A stretch of 64,000 nucleotides of DNA from Teichococcus rhizosphaerae (GCF_002631185.1 NZ_PDNU01000030.1:1-64000); one strand, 5' to 3'. Counted from the first letter of the stretch, positions 18,110 through 29,713 are shown. Made by a program: numbers and translations. The notes: generated by a model not told the origin, from the sequence alone.

Positions 18110-19717
18110 ATGCCGATCCTCGAGACGGAGCTGGACCTCCGCGCGCCCGACGCGCTGCGCAACGCCGAGGCCTCGCGCGCCCTGGTGGCCGATCTGCGGG
18201 CGACCGTGGAGCGGATACGCCAGGGCGGCGGCGAGGCGGCGCGCGCACGGCACCTCGCGCGCGGCAAGCTGCTGCCGCGCGACCGCGTCCGCGCGCTGCT
18301 GGACCCGCTTTCGCCCTTCCTGGAGATCGGCCAGCTCGCGGCGCATGGCCTGTATGGCGGCGAGGTCCCGGCGGCCGGGCTCGTCGCCGGCATCGGCCGC
18401 GTGGCGGGGCGCGAATGCATGGTCGTGGCCAACGACGCCACGGTGAAGGGCGGCACCTACTTCCCCCTGACGGTGCAGAAGCACCTGCGGGCGCAGGAGA
18501 TCGCGGAAGCGAACCGCCTGCCCTGCCTGTACCTCGTGGATTCGGGCGGCGCCCACCTGCCGAGCCAGGACGAGGTGTTTCCCGGGCGTGACCATTTCGG
18601 ACGCATCTTCTACAACCAGGCCAACATGTCGGCGCAGGGCATCGCGCAGATTGCCGTGGTCATGGGCTCCTGCACCGCGGGCGGCGCCTATGTGCCGGCG
18701 ATGTGCGACGAGAGCATCATCGTGCGTGGGCAGGGCACCATCTTCCTCGCCGGCCCGCCGCTGGTGAAGGCGGCCACGGGCGAGGTGGTCTCCGCCGAGG
18801 AGCTGGGGGGCGCCGAGCTGCACAGCCGCGTCTCCGGCGTGACCGACCACCTGGCGGAGAACGACGCGCATGCGCTGGGCATCGCCCGCCGGATCGTCGC
18901 CGGCCTCGGCCACGCGCCGCGCGCGCCGCTGCCGCTGCGCACGCCCCTGCCGCCGCGCCATGCGGCGGAGGAGCTCCACGCCCTGGTCCCCGCCGACCGC
19001 CGCACGCCCTTCGAGGTGCGCGAGGTGATCGCGCGGCTGGTGGACGACAGCGCCTTCGACGAGTTCAAGCGGCTCCATGGCCCCACCCTGGTCTGCGGCT
19101 TCGCGCATCTCTGGGGATATCCGGTGGGCATCGTCGCCAACAACGGCATCCTGTTCTCGGAAAGCGCGCGCAAGGGCGCGCATTTCATCGAGTTGTGCGC
19201 GCAGCGCGGCATCCCGCTCATCTTCCTGCAGAACATCACCGGCTTCATGGTCGGGCGGAAATACGAGGCGGGCGGCATCGCCAGGGACGGCGCCAAGATG
19301 GTCACCGCCGTGGCCACGGCGGCGGTGCCGAAATTCACCGTCATCATCGGCGGCAGCTTCGGCGCCGGCAATTACGGCATGTGCGGCCGCGCCTATTCGC
19401 CCCGCTTCCTGTGGATGTGGCCCAATGCCCGCATCGGCGTCATGGGCGGCGAGCAGGCGGCGGCCGTGCTGGCCACGGTGCGGCGCGACGGCATCGAGGC
19501 CCGGGGCGGCCAGTGGACGGCGGGGGAGGAGGAGGCCTTCAAGGCGCCCATCCGCGAGCGCTACGAGGCGCAGGGCCATCCCTACTACGCCAGCGCCCGG
19601 CTCTGGGACGACGGGGTGATCGACCCGGCCGACACGCGGCGCGTCCTGGCGCTGGCCCTGTCCGCCAGCCTGAACGCGCCCATTCCGCCGACGCGCTTCG
19701 GCCTGTTCCGGATGTGA
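18110..19717 (+). CDS. mccB: methylcrotonyl-CoA carboxylase, carboxyltransferase (beta) subunit
   Basis: 535 residues, full length for the beta subunit. It transfers CO2 from carboxybiotin to 3-methylcrotonyl-CoA, giving 3-methylglutaconyl-CoA. The crotonase-fold oxyanion segments are present: [17 protein letters not shown] in the N-half and [16 protein letters not shown] in the C-half. [15 protein letters not shown]-like and [20 protein letters not shown] segments also match the family. It lies between ivd and the biotin-bearing alpha gene, with 10- and 11-base gaps. Confidence 0.92.
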   Translation: MPILETELDLRAPDALRNAEASRALVADLRATVERIRQGGGEAARARHLARGKLLPRDRVRALLDPLSPFLEIGQLAAHGLYGGEVPAAGLVAGIGRVAGRECMVVANDATVKGGTYFPLTVQKHLRAQEIAEANRLPCLYLVDSGGAHLPSQDEVFPGRDHFGRIFYNQANMSAQGIAQIAVVMGSCTAGGAYVPAMCDESIIVRGQGTIFLAGPPLVKAATGEVVSAEELGGAELHSRVSGVTDHLAENDAHALGIARRIVAGLGHAPRAPLPLRTPLPPRHAAEELHALVPADRRTPFEVREVIARLVDDSAFDEFKRLHGPTLVCGFAHLWGYPVGIVANNGILFSESARKGAHFIELCAQRGIPLIFLQNITGFMVGRKYEAGGIARDGAKMVTAVATAAVPKFTVIIGGSFGAGNYGMCGRAYSPRFLWMWPNARIGVMGGEQAAAVLATVRRDGIEARGGQWTAGEEEAFKAPIRERYEAQGHPYYASARLWDDGVIDPADTRRVLALALSASLNAPIPPTRFGLFRM

Positions 19718-19728
19718 GGGAAGGGCCG

Positions 19729-21727
<1,999 letters not shown>

Positions 21728-21756
<29 letters not shown>

Positions 21757-22699
21757 GCCGGGCGGCGCGGCGGAGCGGCGGGTTGGGAGGGCGGCGGGGC
21801 GGCGGCGCGAGCAGGGCGGCCTCGGCCCGGAGCGCCTCCGCCAGCGCCTCGGCCGCCGGCGGCAGGGAGCGGCCGCCGCGCCGCACCAGCCCCACCATGC
21901 GGTGGATGCCGGGCGGCCCCAGGGGCCGTGCCGCGAGTTCCGGCGCCATGCGCAGCTCGGCCGCGGTGGAGGGCAGCAGGGCGATGCCGAGGCCGGCCTG
22001 CGCCATGCCCACCAGCGTGCCGCTGTGCACCGCCTCCTGCGCGGGCGTGACCATCCGGCCCTCGCGGGCGAAGGCGTCGTCCACCAGGCGGCGGATGCTG
22101 CTGTCGGGCTCCAGCAGCAGCAGCCGCTCGCCCGCCAGCAGCGCCAGCGGTATGGCCTTCCGCTCCGCCAGCGGATGATCGGGCGGCAGCAGGGCGAGGA
22201 TCTGGTCGCGGAACAGCGGGTCCACGGTCAGCTCCCCGCCCGGCTTCAGGTCGGTCGCGATGCCGAGATCCACCTGCCCGGCGCGCACCATCTCGTAGAT
22301 CTGCCCGGTCACCGCCTCGTGCAGCCGCACATGCAGCTCGGGATGGGTGGCGCGCAGCCGCGCCATGGCGGGCGGCAGCAGGCCCGAGGCCACGGAAGGC
22401 AGCGCCGCCAGCCGCGCCGCGCCGCGCCGGCGCGCGGCCAGGTCCTGCAGGCTGCTCACCGTCTGGTCCAGCTCGCGCAGCAGCGGCTCCAGGCTGCGCG
22501 CCAGCTCCCGCCCGGCGGCGGTGGGCTCGGCGCCATGCGGCGTGCGGTCCAGCAGGCGCAGGCCGAGCGCCGCCTCGAGCTGGCGGATCTGCACCGTCAG
22601 CGCCGGCTGGGTGATGTGCAGCAACCCGGCCGCCCGGGTGAAGCTGCCGAGGCGCGCCACGCTGCTGAAGGCGCGGAGGCCCTTCAGGGTCACGGTCAT
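21728..22699 (-). CDS. LysR-family transcriptional regulator
   Basis: 323 residues. Winged helix-turn-helix at about 5-62 (LRAFSSVARLGSFTRAAGLLHITQPALTVQIRQLE), then a periplasmic-binding-like effector domain (~90-295). The C-terminal ~25 residues are Pro/Arg-rich and overlap mccA antisense, suggesting read-on after loss of an earlier stop. It is divergent from the seven-gene cupin-to-SDR operon across about 108 bases and is the obvious candidate regulator of it. That gap includes an AT-rich patch around 22722-22742, unusual for this DNA and a plausible promoter/LysR site. The inducer is unknown. Confidence 0.88.
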
Positions 22700-22807
22700 A
22701 AGGATCCACTATCGGGGTCGCAAAAAATTTCAATTGATTTATGGGCGGCGCGGGTCCGCAATTTCGGCCACAGCAGCCGGCGGCAAGCCCGGCGCCAGGA
22801 GGAAGCG

Positions 22808-23215
22808 ATGTCCGAGATCCAGCAGCGCAGCTATTTCGTGCGGCCGGAGGATGTGCCCGGCTACAGCCCCGCCAACCACACCGGCACGCTGAACCGCCGG
22901 CTGATCTGCCCCGAGACGGTGGGCGCCACGACGATGGAGGTGCTGCTCGGCACCATCGAGGGCGGGCAGGGCGCGCTGCCGCACGCGCATCCGGGCATGG
23001 AGCAGGCCTGCTACATCCTGGCGGGCCGCGCCCGCGCCGAGGTGGGCGGCCAGAGCCGCGAGATCGGGCCGGGCGAGATGTGCTTCTTTCCCGCCGGCGC
23101 CGAGCACGTCTTCACCGTGGTGAGCGAGGAGCCGGTGAAGGTTCTGGTGATCTATTCGCCGCCCTATGGCGAGGACCCGGCCAAGGTGGTCCGCCACGCG
23201 GGGGGGCACGCATGA
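22808..23215 (+). CDS. small cupin-domain protein
   Basis: 135 residues forming one cupin barrel. The first metal motif is recognisable in [17 protein letters not shown] and the second in the [16 protein letters not shown] region. Such proteins bind a metal and often sense or bind small organic acids. GGAGGAAG lies just before the ATG at 22808. It is the first gene of the operon, overlaps the next gene by ATGA and is divergent from the LysR gene. The catalytic or sensory role is not evident. Confidence 0.8.
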   Translation: MSEIQQRSYFVRPEDVPGYSPANHTGTLNRRLICPETVGATTMEVLLGTIEGGQGALPHAHPGMEQACYILAGRARAEVGGQSREIGPGEMCFFPAGAEHVFTVVSEEPVKVLVIYSPPYGEDPAKVVRHAGGHA

Positions 23216-24249
23216 GCGGCGCGCCCGCGACGGGTTGCCCCAAGGCAGGCCGCTCCAAGGCAGGCCGCCCCCAAACCGGCCGGCGGGGGCTGCTCGCAGC
23301 CGCTGCGGCGCTGCCCCTGCTGCCCGCCCTCCTGCGCCCCGCCCGGGCGGCGGAATGGAAGCCGCCCCGCCCGGTCACGCTGGTGGTCCCCTTCGCCGGC
23401 GGCAGCGGCACCGATGCCGTGGCGCGCATCCTGGCCGAGCTGCTGGGGCCGGTGCTGGAGGTGCCGGTGATGGTGGACAACCGCGCCGGCGCCAACGGTA
23501 CCCTGGCCGCCATGGTGGCAGCGCGCGCCGCGCCGGACGGCACCACGCTGTTCATGACCACCAACACCACCCATTCCGCCAATCCCTCGCTGATGAAGCG
23601 GATCGACTACGATCCGGTGGCCGACTTCACGCCCATCGCGCGCATGGGCAACCTGCCCTTCATGCTGGTGGTGGGGGAGCAGGTGCCGGCCCGCAGCGTG
23701 AAGGAGCTGCTGGAGCTGGCGCGGCGCCAGCCCGGCCAGCTCTCCTATGCCAGCGGCAACAGCACCGGCATCGTCGCCGGCGCCACCATGGCGCGAATGG
23801 GGGGCGTGGAGATGCTGCACGTCCCCTACCGCAGCACGCCCACCGCCATGACGGACGTGATGGCCGGCCGCGTCACCGGCATGTTCGTCGATCTCGCGGC
23901 CGGGCTGCCGCATGTGCAGTCCGGCAAGCTGCGCGCGCTGGCGATGAGCACCCGGGAGCGCTCGGCGCTGATGCCTGGCATCCCCTCCATGGCGGAAGCC
24001 GGGCTGGAGGGCTTCGACATCACCTCCTGGAACGGCGTGTTCGGCCCAGCGGGGTTGCCGGGGCCGGTGGTGGCCACCCTCAACGCCGCCATCCGCGGCG
24101 TGCTGGCGCGGCCGGAGGTGCAGCGCCGCTTCGCCGCCATCGGCTTCGAGGCCTTCTCCGGCCCGCCCGAGACGCTCGACGCCTTTGTGCGCGCCGAGCT
24201 GGTGAAGTGGCGCGAGATGATCGAGGCGGCGGGGATCGAGAAGGAATGA
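23212..24249 (+). CDS. Bug/TctC-family periplasmic solute receptor
   Basis: 345 residues. A long N-terminal region with twin Arg ([19 protein letters not shown]) and ARAAEW forms the signal peptide (about 1-47). The mature domain has family marks: [61 protein letters not shown] and a C-terminal [13 protein letters not shown]. Such receptors present carboxylates to TctAB-type permeases, but none is encoded nearby. It overlaps the cupin and CoA-transferase genes by ATGA on both sides, so its ligand is probably the acid activated by this operon. Confidence 0.87.
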   Translation: MSGAPATGCPKAGRSKAGRPQTGRRGLLAAAAALPLLPALLRPARAAEWKPPRPVTLVVPFAGGSGTDAVARILAELLGPVLEVPVMVDNRAGANGTLAAMVAARAAPDGTTLFMTTNTTHSANPSLMKRIDYDPVADFTPIARMGNLPFMLVVGEQVPARSVKELLELARRQPGQLSYASGNSTGIVAGATMARMGGVEMLHVPYRSTPTAMTDVMAGRVTGMFVDLAAGLPHVQSGKLRALAMSTRERSALMPGIPSMAEAGLEGFDITSWNGVFGPAGLPGPVVATLNAAIRGVLARPEVQRRFAAIGFEAFSGPPETLDAFVRAELVKWREMIEAAGIEKE

Positions 24250-25354
24250 CGGCTCTCGCCGGGCTCCGGGTGCTGGATGCCAGCACCGTGGTGATGGGGC
24301 CCTATGCCACGCGGCTGCTGGCCGATCTCGGCGCCGAGGTGCTGAAGGTCGAGCCGCCGGAAGGCGACGTGCTGCGCCGCGCGGGGCAGGGGGCGCCATG
24401 TTCGCCCACCTGAACCGCGGCAAGCGCGGCGTGGTGCTGGACCTGAAGTCGGCCGCGGGCAGGGCGACGCTGCGCGACCTGGCGGCGCTCAACCCCCGCC
24501 TGATCGTCGCCTGCGCCTGCGCCTGCGCCTGCGCCTGCGCCTGCGCCTGCGCCTATGGCTATGGCGCGGGCGGCCCCTATGCCGCGCGCCCGGCCTATGA
24601 CGACCTGATCCAGGCGGCGGGTGGGCTCGCCGCCACCATCGGCGCGGCGCGCGGGGGAGACCCGGCCTATGTGCCGCTGACCCTGGCGGACCGCGTGGTG
24701 GGCGCGCACCTCGCCTTCGCCGTGATGGCGGCGCTGAACTGCCGCGAGCGCACCGGCATCGCCCAGGAGGTCGAGGTGCCGATGTTCGAGACATTCGCCG
24801 ACCTCGTGGCGGGCGACCATCTGGGCGGGCTGAGCTTCGACCCGCCCGAGGGCGGCCCGCATTACGCGCGCCTGATGTCGCCGCAGCGCCGCCCCTACCG
24901 CACCGCCGACGGGTGGATCGCGGTGCTGCTCTACACCGATGCCCACTGGCGCCGCTTCTTCGCCCTGCTGGGGCGCGAGGCGGAGCTGGCGGAGGACCCG
25001 CGCCTCGCCACCCCGGCGGCGCGGCAGGCCCATATCGACCACGCCTATGGCCGGGTGGCCGAGGCGCTGCGCGAGGGCGGCACGGCGGAATGGATGGAGC
25101 GCCTGTCCGCCGCCGACATTCCCGCCGCGCCGGTCAACGACATCGAGGGCCTGCTGGCGGACCCGCATCTGGAGGCCACCGGCTTCTGGCGGCGCGTGGA
25201 CATGCCGGACGGGCGGGTGCTGCGCAGCCCCGCGCCGCTCGGCCGCTGGTCGGAAACGCCGCCCCGCGCGCCCGGCCCGCCGCCGCCCTTGGACCCCGCG
25301 GCGCCCGCCGCCTGGCTGCATCCCGCCCCGAATCCGCCAAGAAAGGCTGAGTGA
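24246..25354 (+). pseudogene. class III (CaiB/BaiF) acyl-CoA transferase, frameshifted
   Basis: The start at 24246 ([21 protein letters not shown]) reads as a normal family N-terminus to RRAGQGAP. The frame then stops at 24411-24413. The rest resumes in another frame from 24398 ([17 protein letters not shown]) and continues as a good CaiB/BaiF enzyme to the TGA at 25352-25354. Inserting one base near 24396 restores [17 protein letters not shown], so a one-base deletion in the read or the genome explains the break. Such enzymes move CoA between thioesters and carboxylic acids. The gene also carries an Ala-Cys hexanucleotide repeat (24509-24553). Overlap with both neighbours indicates it was an active operon member. 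Confidence 0.8.
24509..24553 (+). repeat. hexanucleotide tandem repeat GCCTGC x7.5
   Basis: Forty-five bases of pure GCCTGC units, encoding Ala-Cys repeated seven times plus one Ala. The repeat is inserted just before the conserved YGYGAGGPYA strand of the CoA-transferase. Copy changes of six bases would keep frame but alter the length of a Cys-rich strand. Slippage during replication is the likely origin. Confidence 0.95.
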
Positions 25355-26520
25355 TGGACTTCAATCTGACCGAGGCGCAGGAGGCGGTGCGCGATGCCGT
25401 CGCCCGCATCTGCGCCGGCTTCGGCGACGAATACTGGCTGAGGCATGACCGCGAGGGCGGCTTCCCGCAGGAATTCTACGAGGCCATGGCGCGGGATGGC
25501 TGGCTCGGCATCTGCATGCCGGAGGAATATGGCGGCGCCGGCCTCGGCATCACCGAGGCGGCCATCATGATGCAGGCCATCTCGCAATCCGGCGCCGGCA
25601 TGAGCGGCGCCTCGGCCGTGCACATGAACATCTTCGGCCTCAACCCGGTGGTGGTGTTCGGCACGGAAGCGCAGAAGCGGCGCATGCTGCCGCCGCTGAT
25701 CGCGGGCCGGGAGCGGGCCTGCTTCGCCGTCACCGAGCCGGATGCGGGGCTCGACACCACCCGCCTGCGCACCCGCGCCGAGCGCCGGGGCGACCGCTAC
25801 GTCATCCATGGCCAGAAGATCTGGATTTCCACCGCGCAGGTGGCGGAGAAGGCGCTGATCCTGGCCCGTACCACGCCGATCGAGCAGGTGAAGCGGCGCA
25901 CCGAGGGCTTGAGCCTGTTCTACACCACGCTCGACCGCGCCCGCGTCTCGGTGCGCGAGATCGAGAAGATGGGCCGCAAGGCGGTGGACTCCAACGAGGT
26001 GTTCTTCGACGGGCTGGAAGTGCCGGAGGAGGACCGCATCGGCGAGGAAGGGCGCGGCTTCGAGTACATCCTGCACGGGCTGAACCCGGAGCGCATCCTG
26101 ATCGCGGCGGAGGCGGTGGGCCTCGGCCTCGTCGCGCTGGAGCGCGCCACGGCCTATGCGCGGGAGCGGAAGGTGTTCGGCCGGCCGATCGGGCAGAACC
26201 AGGCCATCCAGCACCCGCTGGCGGCGAACTGGATGGAGCTCCAGGCGGCGCGGCTGATGATCCTGCAGGCCGCCTGGCGCTACGATCAGGGCCTCTCCTG
26301 CGGCGCCGAGGCCAACGCCGCCAAGTACCTCGCCGCCGAGGCCGGCTTCAAGGCCTGCCAGCAGGCGGTGATGACCCATGGCGGCTTCGGCTACGCCCGC
26401 GAATACCATGTGGAGCGCTACCTGCGGGAGGTGATGATCCCGCGCATCGCGCCCGTCAGCCCGCAGCTCATCCTCTGCTTCATCGCCGAGAAGGTGCTGG
26501 GGCTGCCGAAATCCTATTGA
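25354..26520 (+). CDS. acyl-CoA dehydrogenase
   Basis: 388-residue FAD-dependent acyl-CoA dehydrogenase. It has MDFNLTEAQEAVRDAV at the start, MPEEYGGAG, FAVTEPDAGLDTT, WISTAQVAEKALI, a catalytic-Glu candidate in LNPERI at about residue 249, and RKVFGRPIGQNQAIQH. The C-terminal MTHGGFGYAREYHVERYLRE replaces the usual LGG-GY motif. The start ATG overlaps the previous stop (TGATG). It is placed between CoA-transferase and hydratase genes, so it probably desaturates the same acyl-CoA. The substrate (short branched or dicarboxylic) is not evident. Confidence 0.86.
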   Translation: MDFNLTEAQEAVRDAVARICAGFGDEYWLRHDREGGFPQEFYEAMARDGWLGICMPEEYGGAGLGITEAAIMMQAISQSGAGMSGASAVHMNIFGLNPVVVFGTEAQKRRMLPPLIAGRERACFAVTEPDAGLDTTRLRTRAERRGDRYVIHGQKIWISTAQVAEKALILARTTPIEQVKRRTEGLSLFYTTLDRARVSVREIEKMGRKAVDSNEVFFDGLEVPEEDRIGEEGRGFEYILHGLNPERILIAAEAVGLGLVALERATAYARERKVFGRPIGQNQAIQHPLAANWMELQAARLMILQAAWRYDQGLSCGAEANAAKYLAAEAGFKACQQAVMTHGGFGYAREYHVERYLREVMIPRIAPVSPQLILCFIAEKVLGLPKSY

Positions 26521-26538
26521 CGCGCAGGGAGCATACCG

Positions 26539-27003
26539 ATGAGCGGATTGTGGTTCGAGGAGCTGACCGAGGGGCTGGAGATCGACGCCGGCTGGCGGCG
26601 CACCCTGACGGATGCGGACAACGTGCTGTTCTGCGGCATGACGATGAACGTGGCGCGGCTGCACCTGGACGCCGAGTACATGAAGGACAGCGAGTTCGGC
26701 CGGCCGCTGATGAACTCGCTGCTGACGCTCGGGCTGATGATCGGCATGAGCGTGCACAACACCACCAACGGCACCGCCATCGCCAATCTCGGCATGACGG
26801 ATGTGCGCTTCCCCGTGCCGGTCTTCGCGGGCGACACGCTCGGGGTGCGCAGCGTGGTGGTTTCCGCCCGCCCCAGCCGCTCGCGCGACGATGCCGGCAT
26901 CGTCACGCTGCGCCACGAGGCCTACAACCAGCGCGGCGAGGTGGTGGCGAGCTGCGAGCGCGCCGCGCTGATGCGCCGCCGCCCGGCGGAGGGCGCGGCA
27001 TGA
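26539..27003 (+). CDS. MaoC-family hydratase (itaconyl/mesaconyl-CoA hydratase-like)
   Basis: 154-residue hotdog-fold protein with the MaoC layout: WFEELTEGLEI, the TLTDADNVLFCGMTMN segment in place of the usual D-x4-H hydratase motif, NSLLTLGLMIGMS and FPVPVFAGDTLGVRSVV. Small MaoC proteins next to CitE-like lyases hydrate itaconyl-, mesaconyl- or methylglutaconyl-type CoA esters. It follows the acyl-CoA dehydrogenase by 18 bases and overlaps the lyase by ATGA, so the hydrated product probably goes straight to the lyase. The usual catalytic His is not obvious and should be checked. Confidence 0.8.
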   Translation: MSGLWFEELTEGLEIDAGWRRTLTDADNVLFCGMTMNVARLHLDAEYMKDSEFGRPLMNSLLTLGLMIGMSVHNTTNGTAIANLGMTDVRFPVPVFAGDTLGVRSVVVSARPSRSRDDAGIVTLRHEAYNQRGEVVASCERAALMRRRPAEGAA

Positions 27004-27872
27004 GGCTGCGCAGCCTGCTCTTCGCCCCCGGCGATTCACCCCGCAAGGTCGCCAAGGCGCTGGAAGGCCCGGCCGATGGCGTGGTGCTGGACCTGGAGGA
27101 CGCCGTCGCCCCCGAGGCGAAGGAAGGCGCCCGCGCCGCCATCGCCGGGATGCTGCCGGAACTGGCGGGCCGGCCGGTGGTGGTGCGGGTGAATGCGCGC
27201 GGCACGCCCTGGTACCTGCCTGACCTCGCGGCGGTGGTGCGCGGCGCTCCCGCCGCCATCATGCTGCCGAAATGCGCCGGCCCGGCCGACATCGCGGCGC
27301 TCGACCACCATCTGGAGGCGCTGGAGGTGGCCGCGGGCCAGCCGCCCGGCCGCACCGCCGTGCTGGCGCTGGTGACGGAAACGGCGGCCTCGCTGCACGG
27401 GCTCGATTATCGTGGCGCCTCGCCCAGGCTGCGGGCGCTGTGCTTCGGCGCGGAGGACCTGTCTTCCGACATCGGCGTCACCCCGCGCGACGCGGCGGGC
27501 GGCTATGCGGCGCCGGTGCGGCAGGCGCGGGCGGCGATGCTGCTGGCCGCCGCCGCCGCCGGCCTGCCGGCGCTGGACACCCCCCACCCCGACCCGCGCG
27601 ACGCCGAGGGGCTGGCGCGCGAGGCGGCCGAGGCGGCGCGCGACGGCTTCGCCGGCAAGCTCTGCATCCATCCGGCGCAGATCGCACCGGTCAACGCCGC
27701 CTTCACGCCCGATGCCGGGCGGCAGCGCTGGGCCCGCGCGGTGGTGGAGGCCTTCGCGGCAAACCCTGGCCAGGGCGTGCTTTCGCTGGAAGGGCGGATG
27801 GTGGAAGGGCTGCACCTGCGGCTGGCGCAGCGCATCCTGCAAAGCGTGGAGGGGCCGGAGCGAACGCCGTGA
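27000..27872 (+). CDS. CitE/HpcH-family beta-hydroxyacyl-CoA lyase
   Basis: 290 residues. TIM-barrel CoA lyase related to citramalyl-CoA and malyl-CoA lyases. Motifs are RSLLFAPGDSPRKVAKA, the metal-binding DGVVLDLEDAVAP, VRVNARGTPW, IMLPKC, LVTETAASLHG, FGAEDLSSDIG and GKLCIHPAQIAPVN. It cleaves a beta-hydroxyacyl-CoA into acetyl-CoA plus a keto acid. Candidate substrates here are citramalyl-CoA (itaconate route) or 3-hydroxy-3-methylglutaryl-CoA (leucine route). It overlaps its neighbours on both sides (ATGA, GTGA). Confidence 0.87.
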   Translation: MRLRSLLFAPGDSPRKVAKALEGPADGVVLDLEDAVAPEAKEGARAAIAGMLPELAGRPVVVRVNARGTPWYLPDLAAVVRGAPAAIMLPKCAGPADIAALDHHLEALEVAAGQPPGRTAVLALVTETAASLHGLDYRGASPRLRALCFGAEDLSSDIGVTPRDAAGGYAAPVRQARAAMLLAAAAAGLPALDTPHPDPRDAEGLAREAAEAARDGFAGKLCIHPAQIAPVNAAFTPDAGRQRWARAVVEAFAANPGQGVLSLEGRMVEGLHLRLAQRILQSVEGPERTP

Positions 27873-28639
27873 CGCGCAACGCCATCTATCCTGACCTGAG
27901 AGGCCGCAGCGTCTTCATCACCGGCGGCGGCAGCGGCATCGGCGCGGCGCTGACCGAGGCCTTCGCGCTGCAGGGCTGCCGCGTCGCCTTCGTCGACATC
28001 GCGGAAAGGGAAAGCCGCGCCCTGGCGGAAAGGGTGGCCTCGCTGGACGGCGCCGCGCCGCCGCTGTTCCTGCCCTGCGACATCCGCGACATCGCCGCGC
28101 TGCGCGCCGCCATCGCGCGCGCGGCGGAGGCGCATGGCGACATCACGGTGCTGCTGAACAACGCCGCCAACGACGAGCGCCACAGCCCGGAGGAGGTGAC
28201 GCCGGAATACTGGGACGACCGCATGGCCATCAACCAGCGGCCGCTCTTCTTCGCGGCGCAGGCCATCCTGCCGCAGATGCGCCGGGCGGGCGGCGGCTCC
28301 ATCGTCAATTTCGGCTCGGTGAGCTGGAAGCTGCGGCAGGGCGGCATGCCCGCCTACACCATGGCCAAGGCCTCGGTGCACGGGCTGACGCGCGGCCTGG
28401 CGCGGGACTATGGCAAGCAGGGCATCCGCGTGAACACGCTGGTGCCGGGCTGGGTGATGACGGAGCGGCAGCTCGCCCTCTGGGTGACGCCGGAGGCGGA
28501 GCGCGAGATCGAGGCCGGGCAGGTGCTGGCCGGCCGCGTGCGGCCGGCGCATGTCGCGGACATGGCGCTGTTCCTGGCCTCGGCGGCCTCGGCCATGTGC
28601 TCGGCGCAGGAATTCGTCGTCGATGGCGGCTGGAGCTGA
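27869..28639 (+). CDS. short-chain dehydrogenase/reductase (SDR)
   Basis: 256-residue classical SDR. Cofactor loop GGGSGIG at about 20-26, LLNNAANDE, catalytic Ser in FGSVSWK, YTMAK (Tyr-x3-Lys), and the C-terminal VPGWVMTERQ plus FVVDGGWS. Asp in FVDIAERE after the second strand favours NAD. It starts at a GTG (27869) overlapping the lyase stop, and no ATG is better placed. It is the last gene of the LysR-linked operon. The substrate is unknown; it may oxidise a hydroxyacyl intermediate or a precursor of the acid taken up. Confidence 0.85.
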   Translation: MTRNAIYPDLRGRSVFITGGGSGIGAALTEAFALQGCRVAFVDIAERESRALAERVASLDGAAPPLFLPCDIRDIAALRAAIARAAEAHGDITVLLNNAANDERHSPEEVTPEYWDDRMAINQRPLFFAAQAILPQMRRAGGGSIVNFGSVSWKLRQGGMPAYTMAKASVHGLTRGLARDYGKQGIRVNTLVPGWVMTERQLALWVTPEAEREIEAGQVLAGRVRPAHVADMALFLASAASAMCSAQEFVVDGGWS

Positions 28640-28668
28640 GGGGAGGCCGGAACTGAGGGCGGGCTCGT

Positions 28669-28694
28669 GGCGGGGCAGGCGCGCCGGCCCCGCC
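28669..28694. terminator. stem-loop between convergent operons
   Basis: Perfect arms GGCGGGGC (28669-28676) and GCCCCGCC (28687-28694) with a 10-base loop, midway between the SDR stop (28639) and the convergent TctC stop (28703). The position suits a bidirectional terminator. No T-tract follows. Confidence 0.5.
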
Positions 28695-28702
28695 CGCGCG
28701 CC

Positions 28703-29665
28703 TCAGGCGAGGCCCAGCGCCTTCAGCACGCCCTCCGTGTCCGCCTGGTCCTTGGCGATGAAGGCCGAGAAGGCCTCGCCGGTGAGGAAGGCATCGTCCC
28801 AGCCGCGCTTGCGCAGCGTCTCGGTCCAGGCCGGCGTGGCGTGCAGCGCCTCGGCGAAGGCCACCAGGCGCCGCCGCGCCTCCTCGGCCACGCCGGGAGC
28901 GGCGAACAGGCCGCGCCAGTTGGTGGCGGTGACGTCGTAGCCGCTTTCGCGGAGCGTCGGCACGTCCGGGTGCAGGCGGCGCGCGCCCGTGGTGGCCAGC
29001 GCCCGCACCCGGCCCGCCGCCACCTGCTCGGAGAACTCGCCCCAGCCGGCGACCGCGGCCTTCACCTGCGCGCCGATCACCGCCGACTGGGTGGCGCCGC
29101 CGCCGGGGAAGGACACGAACTGCGCCTCCAGCGGCTTGCGCCCCAGCGCCTGGAGCAGCAGGCCGAGCGCCACATGGTCCACCGTGCCGCCGCCGGCCCC
29201 CGCGATCGGGATGCCGCGCGGCTCCTGCCGCAGCGCCTCGGCGAAGTGGCGGATGTCGCGGAACTCGCTGCTGGCGGGCACCACGATCACGGCGGCCTCC
29301 TCGGTCAGCCGCGCCACGGGCACCACGTCCTTCAGGCTGACCGGCGACTTGCTGGCGATGGCCGAGCCCACCACGCTGGCGCCGCAGACGAACAGGCTGT
29401 CCGCGCGGCCGCGCCGGCTGGTGATGAAGCGCGCGAGCCCCACCGTGCCGGCGCCGCCCGGCAGGTTCTCGAACTGGCAGCGCCCGACCAGCCCGGCCCC
29501 GACGCCGACATGCTCGATGGCGCGGCCCAGCCCGTCCCATCCGCCGCCCGGCGCGGCGGGGATGAACATGGCGAGGCTGGGGATGACCTCGGCGGCATGG
29601 GCGCGGGCGCCCAGGCCCAGGAAGGGCAGGGCGGCCGCTGCGGCCAGCAGGGGGCGGCGTTGCAT
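28703..29665 (-). CDS. TctC-family periplasmic (tri)carboxylate receptor
   Basis: 320 residues with signal peptide [24 protein letters not shown]. The mature part is closer to TctC than the other Bug proteins here: FIPAAPGGGWDGLGRAIE, NLPGGAGTVGLARF, GAGGGTVDHVA and FPGGGATQSAVIGAQVKAAV. TctC binds citrate and similar tricarboxylates for the TctAB permease, which is not in the window. It is the last gene of the GntR-acnD-prpF operon, about 90 bases after prpF, matching a tricarboxylate ligand. Confidence 0.87.
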   Translation of the reverse strand: MQRRPLLAAAAALPFLGLGARAHAAEVIPSLAMFIPAAPGGGWDGLGRAIEHVGVGAGLVGRCQFENLPGGAGTVGLARFITSRRGRADSLFVCGASVVGSAIASKSPVSLKDVVPVARLTEEAAVIVVPASSEFRDIRHFAEALRQEPRGIPIAGAGGGTVDHVALGLLLQALGRKPLEAQFVSFPGGGATQSAVIGAQVKAAVAGWGEFSEQVAAGRVRALATTGARRLHPDVPTLRESGYDVTATNWRGLFAAPGVAEEARRRLVAFAEALHATPAWTETLRKRGWDDAFLTGEAFSAFIAKDQADTEGVLKALGLA

Positions 29666-29713
29666 GACGGGACGTTCCTTGTTTGCCGGGGCCTTCGGCG
29701 GCCCCTGTTGCGT

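Noticed and set aside
13660-18456. A very long minus-strand open frame (about 1600 codons) antisense to the oxidoreductase and dehydrogenase genes
   Set aside because: The translation is low-complexity Arg/Ala/His/Gly typical of antisense GC-rich DNA, has no family motifs, and opposes four well-recognised genes.
18703-19728. Upstream extension of the mccA frame
   Set aside because: The extension only reads through mccB out of frame; the biotin carboxylase N-terminus begins at the ATG at 19729.
24509-24553. GCCTGC repeat considered as a CRISPR or satellite element
   Set aside because: It is one short uninterrupted microsatellite inside a coding region, with no spacers and no cas genes.
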